Source of the DNA: Archangium_A sp035910535
GTDB lineage: Bacteria > Myxococcota > Myxococcia > Myxococcales > Myxococcaceae
Direction of reading: 5' to 3'
Assembly: GCA_035910535.1 (NCBI GenBank)
Contig: JAMHXF010000032.1
Coordinates: 1-64,000, forward strand
DNA: 64,000 nt
The stretch's first letter is position 1. The number at the start of each line of letters is the position of its first letter. A program made the position numbers and the translations under genes. Under the pieces are notes generated by a model. It was not told where the DNA came from and searched no databases. It was given only the letters and a program-made list of their open reading frames with translations. This document shows positions 10,301 to 17,901 of this stretch, piece by piece.

Positions 10301-11611
10301 TCAGCTGCGACCAAACACGCGCTCGAAGATCTGGTCGACGTGGCGCAGGTGGTAGCCGGTGGTGAAGCACGCCTCGATGTCGGCAGGTGACATCGTCTCG
10401 AGCAGGTCAGCATCGGCCAGCAGCGCGGTCTTGAAGTCGGTGCCGTGCTCGTAGTGCTTCATCGCGTTGCGCTGAACGATGACGTACGCGGCCTGGCGAT
10501 CGTGGCCCCGCTTCGCGAGCTCCAACAACAAGCGCTGTGAGTTCACGACGCCACCGAGCAGCTCGAGGTTCTTCTGCATGTTCTGCGGGTAGATCTTCAG
10601 GTTCTCCATCAACCCCGCGAAGCGGTGCAGCATGAAGTCGGCGACGACGGTGGCGTCGGGGCCAATCATTCGTTCGACCGACGAATGTGAAATGTCGCGC
10701 TCGTGCCAGAGCGGCACGTTCTCGAGCGCCGACACCGAATAGCCGCGCAGCAGGCGCGCGAGCCCCGTGAGGTTCTCCGAGAGAATCGGGTTGCGCTTGT
10801 GCGGCATCGCCGAGCTGCCCTTCTGCCCCGGCGTGAAGTTCTCTTCAGCCTCGCGAACCTCCGTGCGCTGCAGGTGGCGGATTTCAACCGCGAACTTCTC
10901 GATGCTGGCGCCGAGCAACGCCAACGCGCTGAAGAACTCAGCGTGACGATCTCGTTGAATGATCTGACTCGACGCAGGCGCGCCGGTGAGCCCCAGCCGC
11001 TGCATCGCGTGCGTTTCGACCGACGGAGGCAGATGCGCGAACGTGCCGACGGCTCCTGAGATTTTGCCGAACGAGATGACCTCTCGCGCCTGCTCGAGCC
11101 GGTGCTTCGCGCGCTTCATCTCGTCGAACCAGATCGCCAGCTTGTGGCCGAAGGAAATGGGCTCCGCGTGAATGCCGTGGCTGCGGCCCATCATCGGCGT
11201 GAGCTTGTGCTCGAAGGCGCGCGCTTCGATGGCCGTCATCACGCGGTCGACACCGGTCAACAGCAACGTCGCCGCGTCGCGCAGAATGAGCGCCAACGAC
11301 GTATCGAGCACGTCACTCGACGTCATGCCCCAGTGAAGCCAGCGCGCCTCGGGCCCGATGCGCTCCTCCATGAACGTGAGGAACGCGATGACGTCGTGCT
11401 TCGTCGTCTTCTCGATGTCGTCGATGCGCGCCACGTCGGCGGCGGTGAAATCACCGGCCTTTGCGCTGCACACTTCGAACGCAGCCTTCGGTGCAATTCC
11501 CTCGGCGACCATGCCTTCTAACGCCGCCAGCTCCACGTCACGCCAGCGACGCATGCGCGCTTCGTTCGACCAGAGGGCCGTCATTTCAGGGCGGGAATAG
11601 CGGGGGAGCAT
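10301..11611 (-). CDS. purB: Adenylosuccinate lyase
   Basis: The 436-aa member of the fumarase/aspartase superfamily cleaves SAICAR and adenylosuccinate in purine synthesis. The signature loop GSSAMPHKRNP is clear, as are MTSSDVLDTSLAL and GRSHGIHAEP. It begins MLPRYSRPEM, typical of the B. subtilis-type PurB. It is encoded singly and is convergent with the small membrane protein. Confidence 0.95.
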   Translation of the reverse strand: MLPRYSRPEMTALWSNEARMRRWRDVELAALEGMVAEGIAPKAAFEVCSAKAGDFTAADVARIDDIEKTTKHDVIAFLTFMEERIGPEARWLHWGMTSSDVLDTSLALILRDAATLLLTGVDRVMTAIEARAFEHKLTPMMGRSHGIHAEPISFGHKLAIWFDEMKRAKHRLEQAREVISFGKISGAVGTFAHLPPSVETHAMQRLGLTGAPASSQIIQRDRHAEFFSALALLGASIEKFAVEIRHLQRTEVREAEENFTPGQKGSSAMPHKRNPILSENLTGLARLLRGYSVSALENVPLWHERDISHSSVERMIGPDATVVADFMLHRFAGLMENLKIYPQNMQKNLELLGGVVNSQRLLLELAKRGHDRQAAYVIVQRNAMKHYEHGTDFKTALLADADLLETMSPADIEACFTTGYHLRHVDQIFERVFGRS

Positions 11612-11629
11612 GCGCCCGCGCTTACCACG

Positions 11630-12562
11630 TCACTCCACGACTTTGACCGTGAGGCTCTGGCGTGCCGCGAACGTCACCGCGTCGAGCGCGAACGTCTCGG
11701 GTGCGCCCAACTTCTTCGCCGTCGAGAGGTTCACGTTGAGCTCGAGCCCTTCGGGGTTCGCCACCGCCATCGCGCCCGGGTCGACCTTCTCGACGAGCAC
11801 TCGGTTGGCAATGCGACCTGCCTGCTGCCCGACGGCGAGCGGCGCCGGAGCGAGCGCGAACAACGCCCCCTGCTTCACCTGCGCAGCGGCGAGCCCGACC
11901 GTGGGCAGCTTCTCGTCCTGGCTCCACTGCAGCAGGCGCTCGACCACCGCGGCGTTGCCGACGGTCTTGTCTGAGACAACGACGAGCGCGTCGACCTGCC
12001 CCTTCGCCGACGACAAGACCTTGTCGAGCTTCGAAGGGCTGTCGATGTCGAGCGGCACCAGCTTGAGCCCCCGCGACTGTGCCGCCGACGACGCGCTGTC
12101 GACGAAGGCCTTCGAATACCTCGGGTCTTGCAGCACGCCGACGCGCTTCACCTTCGGCTGCACCGCGCGCAACGCCGAGAGCTCCAGCGAAAGGTCTGAG
12201 GTCAACGCGATGCCTGTCGTGTTCTGCCCTTCGAGCTCGTACTTCTCGAAGTACGGCACCATCGAGAAGATGACGGGCACGTCGCTGAACTGACGTCGCG
12301 CCCCTACGGCGGCCGCCGGCCCGATGGCGAGCACGAGCGCAGGTTTGTTGCTGGCGATCTTCTTGAACGCAGCCGCCGCAGCGTCAGGGCCGTCTTCGAG
12401 GGTGATCTCTTCGACCTGCCCTTTCACTTCGGCAGCGAAGCCGGCGATGACCTGCGCGTACGCGGTGAGCGACGACGACTTCACCACCACCACGCGCGGG
12501 CGTTCGGCGGCGAAGACGACACACGGCAACAACGCCGAAATCAGCGCTGATCGGAGCAGCAT
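11630..12562 (-). CDS. ABC-type substrate-binding protein (ABC_sub_bind, PF04392-like), periplasmic
   Basis: The 310-aa protein has a signal peptide (LLRSALISALLPCVVFAAERP). The fold follows the TrpX/YtfQ-like pattern: KPALVLAIGPAAAVGAR, DVPVIFSMV, KRVGVLQDP, VDALVVVSDKTV, AGRIANRVL. No permease or ATPase gene accompanies it. Its start overlaps the end of the upstream kinase/FGE gene by 22 nt, so it is probably translated from the same mRNA. This may be a solitary sensor-type binding protein; the ligand is unknown. Confidence 0.75.
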   Translation of the reverse strand: MLLRSALISALLPCVVFAAERPRVVVVKSSSLTAYAQVIAGFAAEVKGQVEEITLEDGPDAAAAAFKKIASNKPALVLAIGPAAAVGARRQFSDVPVIFSMVPYFEKYELEGQNTTGIALTSDLSLELSALRAVQPKVKRVGVLQDPRYSKAFVDSASSAAQSRGLKLVPLDIDSPSKLDKVLSSAKGQVDALVVVSDKTVGNAAVVERLLQWSQDEKLPTVGLAAAQVKQGALFALAPAPLAVGQQAGRIANRVLVEKVDPGAMAVANPEGLELNVNLSTAKKLGAPETFALDAVTFAARQSLTVKVVE

Positions 12563-14973
12563 CTGAAGCCGACCTCGGAGGACTTCGCGAACGACGCGCC
12601 GTTCTTCCGCGCGGAGCAGCGCACGGCGTAGTCACCGCTCGCGAACGACCCGCCCTTGATGATTCGGTCAGACGTCCACTCGGCGACGTTGCCCGAGAGG
12701 TCAGCGACCCCGAACCCGCTGCGACACTTCGCGAAGCGACCCGCCGGCGCGATGCTGCGCGCGTCGCCAATGTCGTCTTCGGTGTTGCAGGCGTCTGCGT
12801 CGAAGGCTCCGCCGTACGGCCACTTCGCGCCGCCCGGGCCCTTGCACGACTTCTCCCACTCCGCCTCGGAGCACAGGCGCTTGCTCTGCGCTTCGCACAA
12901 CCGCTTGGCGTCGGCGAAGCCGATGCTGGCCGTCGGAGAAGAACCACGCTTGTTCGGGTACTCGAAGGCGTCGATGCAGAAGGCGCCCACTTCGACAGCC
13001 GACAGCGTCTTCTCGTCGAAGCCCATCATCGGGTCGCCGGGCGCGGTGCCCATCTTGAATGAGCCACCAGCGACCGCGCGCATGCCCTCGGGGCAACCGC
13101 CGCTCGACACAGCGATGGGGTTTGCGGCAGCCACGAGCTTCTCTTTGTCGGCTTTTTCCTTCGCAGCAGCGGCGCGCTCGGCAGCGGCCTTCTTGTCGGC
13201 TGCGGCCTTCTCGGCAGCCGCTTCTTTCGCCGCCGCAAGCTTCTCGGCTTTTTCTTTCGCGGCGGCCTCCTTCGCGAGTCGCGCGGCTTCGGCTTTTTCT
13301 GCCTTGTCGTCGACCGGCGGCGGCACAACCTTCAGCTTCTCTGCTGCGAGGCGCTCGGCTTCAGCTTTTTCGGCGGCGGCCTTGTCGGCCGCGATCTTCT
13401 CGGCGGCGGCTTTCTCGATGGCAGCCGTTTCAGCGGCCGCTTTTTCTTTCGCCGCCGCTTCGGCCGCCAGGCGCGCCGCATCGGCGTCGGCCGTCGGCGC
13501 CACGGGGTTCTCGACGGCAGGCGGGTTGTTCATCGCCTTCTGGCGCTGAATCAACATGAAGCCACCACCAGCGCCGACCCCGACACCGGCGACGATGAGC
13601 AACGTCACCAGCATCCACGTGCGGTTGGGCTTCGGCTGCTTCGGCGCCTGCTGAAAGACCGGCGGCGCGGGGGCCGGCGGAGGCGCGACCGTCTCGACCA
13701 TCGCGCGCGTCTCGACGACGTCGTCTTGATCGAGCTGCGCGATGAACATGCCCGAGTCGATGACCTCGGTCTCTTCGCGATCTTTCCGGAACTCCGAGTC
13801 GCTCTTCAGCGCGCGGGCGATCTGCGCAGGGTCGACCGGCTGCGTCGCGTCGGGAAGCAGCGTCTCACCTGTCTCCGGCGGCGGCGGCGGGGGAATCGAG
13901 AGCTCCGGCACCGGCGGCGGCGGCTTGTCGCGGCGCGGAGAGAGCTGCAGCATGCCCGTTGACGTGCGCGGTCGCGGCGCTGGCTGCGCACCACTCGCCG
14001 GCTCGGCGCGCGGCGCTTTCGGAGGCGGCGGCGGCGCGAGCTTCTTCGAGAGCTCGGCGACCTCCGCCATCAGGTCGCCGGCGGTCTTGAAGCGCGCGTT
14101 GGGGTTGCTGTTGACGGCCTTGCGGTAGATGCCTTCGAGCTGCGCCGGCACCTCGGGGTTGCGGCGCTGCAGCTCAGGCACCGAGCCATCGGGCGTCAGG
14201 CCCGAGAGCATCTCTCCGAGAATCACGCCCACCGAGTAGATGTCTGCGCGGCCGTCGATCTCGTTGCCCTCGACGAGCTCAGGCGCGAGGTAGCGGTCGC
14301 TCTTGCGCGCCTTCATCGCCTGCACGAAGGGCAAGCGCGGCATCGCCAGGCCGAGGCCGAAGTCGGTGACCTTCAACAGGTCGGGCAGCACCAGCACGTT
14401 GTCGGGCTTGAGGTTGCTGTGCGGGCCGACCTTGTGCGCGCCGTCGAGCGCCGCGCAGATCTGCGCGAGGATGGGCTCAATCTCGGTGAGCGAGAAGAAC
14501 TGACCTTTCTGCAGGCGCAGGTCGATGATCTTCCGAAGCGTCAGCCCGTCGAGGAACTGCGAGGTGAAGTACGGCCGCTCGGCCTCTTCGCCTTCTTCGT
14601 ACACGCGCACGAGGTTCGGGTGCGAGAGCTTGCGCGCGAGGCGAATCTGTTTCGCGAACTGCTTTCGCTCGTCGGGCGACTGCAACATCTTGGGGTTGAT
14701 GACCTTGAGCGCGACCTCGACGTCGATCTCTTTGTCGTGCGCGCGAAAGACGAACCCCAACGGGCCCACGCCCGCGATGTCTTTGATCAGGTAGCGATTG
14801 GCGACGAGATCCTGGGGCTTGTACGGAGCCCCTTCGATGACGCTGGTCGCAGCGCGGCGCCGGCTGAACGTACCTGTCGCCTGGCGCACCCCACCGTTGG
14901 ACAGGTTCTGCCCGCAGGTCGGACATTTCTCAGCCGTGTCCGGAACGTGGGTGCCGCAGCGGTAGCAAAGCAA
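12541..14973 (-). CDS. Zinc-ribbon / Ser-Thr pseudokinase-like / FGE-sulfatase-domain membrane protein
   Basis: The 810-aa protein starts at TTG 14973. Domains in order: zinc ribbon (CYRCG...CPTCG, residues 3-21); protein-kinase fold (about 60-310) with Gly loop GVGPLG and Lys90; Pro-rich linker; a membrane segment (TWMLVTLLIVAGVGVGAGGGF); a long Ala/Lys/Glu coiled region; and a C-terminal FGE/SUMF1-type domain with GNVAEW and CxxGFRCC-like ends. The catalytic loop reads HSNLKPDN, so the HRD Asp is Asn187, and the αC Glu is replaced (FAKQIRLARKLSH, Gln109). DFG (204-206) is kept. I infer a pseudokinase or very weak kinase. The FGE-like part probably serves as a binding domain outside the membrane. 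Confidence 0.85.
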   Translation of the reverse strand: MLCYRCGTHVPDTAEKCPTCGQNLSNGGVRQATGTFSRRRAATSVIEGAPYKPQDLVANRYLIKDIAGVGPLGFVFRAHDKEIDVEVALKVINPKMLQSPDERKQFAKQIRLARKLSHPNLVRVYEEGEEAERPYFTSQFLDGLTLRKIIDLRLQKGQFFSLTEIEPILAQICAALDGAHKVGPHSNLKPDNVLVLPDLLKVTDFGLGLAMPRLPFVQAMKARKSDRYLAPELVEGNEIDGRADIYSVGVILGEMLSGLTPDGSVPELQRRNPEVPAQLEGIYRKAVNSNPNARFKTAGDLMAEVAELSKKLAPPPPPKAPRAEPASGAQPAPRPRTSTGMLQLSPRRDKPPPPVPELSIPPPPPPETGETLLPDATQPVDPAQIARALKSDSEFRKDREETEVIDSGMFIAQLDQDDVVETRAMVETVAPPPAPAPPVFQQAPKQPKPNRTWMLVTLLIVAGVGVGAGGGFMLIQRQKAMNNPPAVENPVAPTADADAARLAAEAAAKEKAAAETAAIEKAAAEKIAADKAAAEKAEAERLAAEKLKVVPPPVDDKAEKAEAARLAKEAAAKEKAEKLAAAKEAAAEKAAADKKAAAERAAAAKEKADKEKLVAAANPIAVSSGGCPEGMRAVAGGSFKMGTAPGDPMMGFDEKTLSAVEVGAFCIDAFEYPNKRGSSPTASIGFADAKRLCEAQSKRLCSEAEWEKSCKGPGGAKWPYGGAFDADACNTEDDIGDARSIAPAGRFAKCRSGFGVADLSGNVAEWTSDRIIKGGSFASGDYAVRCSARKNGASFAKSSEVGFRCCSDQR

Positions 14974-15056
14974 CGGGAAGAACCTCGGAGGTCAACCGTG
15001 GGAGCGACGTAAAGCGTGAATCAAACTCAGGTTTTTAGACCAGAACGATGTGTGCA

Positions 15057-15506
15057 TCAACGTCCCGTACCGGTGGAGCCGAAGCCTCCCTGGCCGCGCG
15101 TGGTGTCGGTCAACACGTCGACCTCGGCCCAGCTGGCCTGCACCACGGGCGCGACCACGAGCTGCGCGATGCGATCGCCCCGCTGCAGCGTCACCGGCGT
15201 GCTCGACAGGTTGATGAGTAACACCCCGATTTCACCGCGATAATCGGCGTCGATGGTGCCCGGAGAGTTGAGGCACGTGAGCCCCTGCTTCAACGCCAGA
15301 CCACTGCGCGGCCGCACCTGCGCCTCGAAGTTCGCCGGCAGCTCGATGGAGAGCCCCGTGGGAATCAGCCGTCGCTCGAGCGGCGCGAGCTGAACGGGCT
15401 CGGGGAGCTCTGCCAGCAGGTCCATGCCGGCGGACAGCGGCGTCTGGTACTTCGGCAGGGGCAGCTCTGAGGGTCGCACGCGACGCACCTTCACAGTCAC
15501 GCTCAT
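15057..15506 (-). CDS. dut: Deoxyuridine 5'-triphosphate nucleotidohydrolase (dUTPase)
   Basis: The 149-aa trimeric dUTPase hydrolyses dUTP to dUMP and keeps uracil out of DNA. All five motifs are seen: SAGMDL, RPRSGLALK, NSPGTIDADYRGEI, RGDRIAQLVV and the C-terminal GQGGFGSTG. The start MSVTVKVRRV at 15506 is preferred; an upstream in-frame ATG adds six residues. Confidence 0.95.
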   Translation of the reverse strand: MSVTVKVRRVRPSELPLPKYQTPLSAGMDLLAELPEPVQLAPLERRLIPTGLSIELPANFEAQVRPRSGLALKQGLTCLNSPGTIDADYRGEIGVLLINLSSTPVTLQRGDRIAQLVVAPVVQASWAEVDVLTDTTRGQGGFGSTGTGR

Positions 15507-15557
15507 GCCTCGAGCGTCTAGCACTGGAACGTGAGTCGACGCAGCGCGGTTCCGACG

Positions 15558-16646
15558 TCACTCTTCTGACGCGGGCGGAGGGCCGAACTGCTCGAAGGCC
15601 TTCTTGAGGTTCGGCCTCGAAGGCGGCGGCGGTGGAGTCTCCAGCACCAACGGCTTGCTGCCGCGGAACGCGAACGGGTCCATCGGCTTGTGGCCAAGCT
15701 CGAGCTGGTAGTGCACGTGCGGCCCGGTGCTGCGCCCCGTCGTCCCCGAGTACGCGATGACGTCGCCGGCGCTCACTTTCTGGCCGGTGATCACCTGCAG
15801 CAACGAGTTGTGACAGTACGCCGTGCTCACGCCGCGGCCGTGTTCGACGATGACCACGCGGCCGTTCACCGCGTCTTCACTCGAGCGGCGCACCACGCCA
15901 TCGGCGACGACCTTGACGGGCGTACCTTCGGGCACCGCGAGATCGACGCCGGTGTGGAACTGCCCGCGGCCGAGAGTCGGGTGGTTGCGCCAACCGAACG
16001 GAGACGACACGCGCGTGCCCGGCGCGACGGGCCACGACAACCCGTACGCAGTACCCAACGTCAACGCGGTCGATGCAGCGTTGATAGCCGTCGCGCTCGA
16101 GGGAGGTAAGCGCGCCGCGAGCACTTCGAGCTCGAGCGCTCGCCCTTCTGCCCGCGCACGCGACGCGGCGTAGCTCGCGACGTCGTAGCCGACGAAGACA
16201 GCGAGCACCGCGGCCTCTTCGCTCCCGTGAAAATCGGCCTTCGCACGCTCGATGAGCGCCGCAGCATCTTCCGGCGTCGCCAACGGCAGCACGTAGCGGC
16301 GGGCGAACTCGTCGACGACCCGACGTTGCTCGGGCGGCAGCAGGTTCGCCGACGCGTACACGCCGCGCCCCAGCGCCCGGCCCGGAGGAATCGCAGCGAG
16401 GACTTGCACGTCGGGCACCGTGAGCGTCGGCGTCGGCGCTTCGAGCTCGTGCGCTTCGTAAACGCCGCCCGTGTAGTACGCGAGCAGCGGGCGCGCGGTC
16501 GTCTTCGTCGACGTCAACTTGCTGGCGACGCCACGCAGCAGCGCACCGACGGGCGTGTGGTACGCGGCGGCCCACAAGCACAACGCCGCACCGACGAAGT
16601 CGAGCAGCCCGCGCGACGGCCGTGAAAACGACGCCGTGGTGCTCAT
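15558..16646 (-). CDS. M23 family (LytM-like) peptidoglycan endopeptidase, membrane-anchored
   Basis: The 362-aa protein starts at ATG 16646, overlapping the upstream membrane-protein stop by 4 nt. An N-terminal hydrophobic segment (LLDFVGAALCLWAAAYH) is followed by a middle domain and a C-terminal M23 domain with zinc ligands in FHTGVDLAVPEG (HxxxD) and GPHVHYQLE (HxH). The acidic/His positions are intact, so it is likely an active cell-wall hydrolase. An alternative upstream start would add 70 low-complexity residues. Confidence 0.88.
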   Translation of the reverse strand: MSTTASFSRPSRGLLDFVGAALCLWAAAYHTPVGALLRGVASKLTSTKTTARPLLAYYTGGVYEAHELEAPTPTLTVPDVQVLAAIPPGRALGRGVYASANLLPPEQRRVVDEFARRYVLPLATPEDAAALIERAKADFHGSEEAAVLAVFVGYDVASYAASRARAEGRALELEVLAARLPPSSATAINAASTALTLGTAYGLSWPVAPGTRVSSPFGWRNHPTLGRGQFHTGVDLAVPEGTPVKVVADGVVRRSSEDAVNGRVVIVEHGRGVSTAYCHNSLLQVITGQKVSAGDVIAYSGTTGRSTGPHVHYQLELGHKPMDPFAFRGSKPLVLETPPPPPSRPNLKKAFEQFGPPPASEE

Positions 16647-17383
16647 CGGAAAAACGAGAGCACGGCCCCCGCCTCCAGCACGAGCGCGACCGCGAGCGGC
16701 AGCGAAAGCGCCGTGCCCCAGGCGCCGGCCCACCACGGGTGCTTCGACGCGTTGCACGTGGCGTCGGCGTGCTGCAGCGCTCGCAACACCGCGCGCCAAC
16801 CGTGTGAAAACAACACCATCGTCATCGCCGTGCCGCCGGCCACGCGCGCCAGCCACGACGACACGTCAGCCGGCGCGACATCGCCCACCAGCCCGACGAA
16901 GAGCGTCGACTCGACGAGGCGAGAGACCGCGTACGCACCACCAACCGCGAAGACCGCCGTCACCAGCGGGCGAACCAACCGCATCGGCGTCGGCTGCTGG
17001 TTCACGCGCTTGAGCAACGTGCGCCACGTCTCCTTCGTCATCGCGAACTTGCGCTCGACCTCGTCCTGCTCGCCGTAGCCGAGCGCCGGGAGCGCGACGA
17101 AGAAGTCGACCAACAGCTCCCACGTCAACGCGATGCAACGCGCGATGAGCGTGCGCTCTTTCGAGTCGATGCGGTTGACCCACGCGGCCGTCGCTTCGTG
17201 CGGCGCGAGCCAGCCGTCGAAGAGCGCGTCGAGCCACTCCACGGCGCGCAGAACCTGGTCGTCGACGACGTCGGCCGCGGCGTGAACTCCGACGGCGACG
17301 AGCGCGAAGAGGCCCAGCGGCATGAAGAGCCAGCGGAACGATCCGAAGAAACGGCTGACACCTCCGAGCGTGCTGGTCGCCAC
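16643..17383 (-). CDS. Hypothetical membrane protein upstream of M23 peptidase
   Basis: The 246-aa protein has several hydrophobic segments (FMPLGLFALVAVGVHAAADV, LVDFFVALPALGYG, VTAVFAVGGAYAVSRL, LSLPLAVALVLEAGAVLSF). No family is recognised. The 4-nt overlap with the M23 gene suggests a two-gene operon and a shared role at the envelope. Confidence 0.6.
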   Translation of the reverse strand: MATSTLGGVSRFFGSFRWLFMPLGLFALVAVGVHAAADVVDDQVLRAVEWLDALFDGWLAPHEATAAWVNRIDSKERTLIARCIALTWELLVDFFVALPALGYGEQDEVERKFAMTKETWRTLLKRVNQQPTPMRLVRPLVTAVFAVGGAYAVSRLVESTLFVGLVGDVAPADVSSWLARVAGGTAMTMVLFSHGWRAVLRALQHADATCNASKHPWWAGAWGTALSLPLAVALVLEAGAVLSFFR

Positions 17384-17475
17384 GTGTCCCCGTTCAACGC
17401 GCCGACAACGCCGACGATCTATGCGTCATTCCACCGAGCGACATGCGCGTTCACGAAGCTACGCTACGCCACCGC

Positions 17476-17814
17476 ATGCGCGCACTCTGCTTCGTGGCCT
17501 TGTGTCTGGTGGGCTGTGGCCCGTTGAAAGACCCGTTCGTCACCCTGCCCGCTGGCACCTGCGCGACCGACGATGACTGCGTCGTCGCCAGCTGCCCCAA
17601 CGCCTGCAACGACGGCGTGCCGTACTGCGAATATCCGCTCGTGCGCGCGCGCGCCGACGTGCTCGAAGCGTGCGCGTGTTTCGACCGTGCAGCGGCCAGT
17701 GAATGCACGGCCCCCACCGGAGACGCGTGCGGCCCACAACCGGGCTGCGCGGGCCCCGCGATGTCGCCGAGCTCCGCGCGCGCTGTGTCGGCGGGAGCTG
17801 CGCCGCACGAATGA
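17476..17814 (+). CDS. Small Cys-rich lipoprotein
   Basis: The 112-aa protein has a lipoprotein signal MRALCFVALCLVGC. The mature part is rich in Cys (CATDDDCVVASCPNACNDG..., CACFDRAA...), a pattern frequent in short myxobacterial secreted proteins and expected to form disulfides. ATG 17476 is chosen over an upstream ATG at 17443 because it places the signal at the N-terminus. No function is recognised. Confidence 0.6.
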   Translation: MRALCFVALCLVGCGPLKDPFVTLPAGTCATDDDCVVASCPNACNDGVPYCEYPLVRARADVLEACACFDRAAASECTAPTGDACGPQPGCAGPAMSPSSARAVSAGAAPHE

Positions 17815-17832
17815 CCGACGGCGGCGCGAGGT

Positions 17833-17870
17833 AGAAAGAAAAAAGGAGAGAGACCTCGCGGCCTCTCTCC
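17833..17870 (-). terminator. Intrinsic terminator of rpsO-pnp
   Basis: Read on the minus strand, GGAGAGAGGCCGCGAGG pairs back through CTCTCTCC and is followed by TTTTTTCTTTC. The perfect 8-bp arms are 17845-17852 and 17863-17870. It sits about 30 nt after the pnp stop. Confidence 0.85.
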
Positions 17871-17880
17871 CTTGAATCAC

Positions 17881-17900
17881 TTCAGCTCGAGCGAGCTGAA
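17881..17900 (-). promoter_or_regulatory. Perfect 9-bp hairpin directly after the pnp stop
   Basis: TTCAGCTCGAGCGAGCTGAA is a perfect palindrome lying between the pnp stop and the terminator. It has no U-tract, so it may protect the mRNA 3' end rather than stop transcription. Confidence 0.5.
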
Positions 17901-17901
17901 A

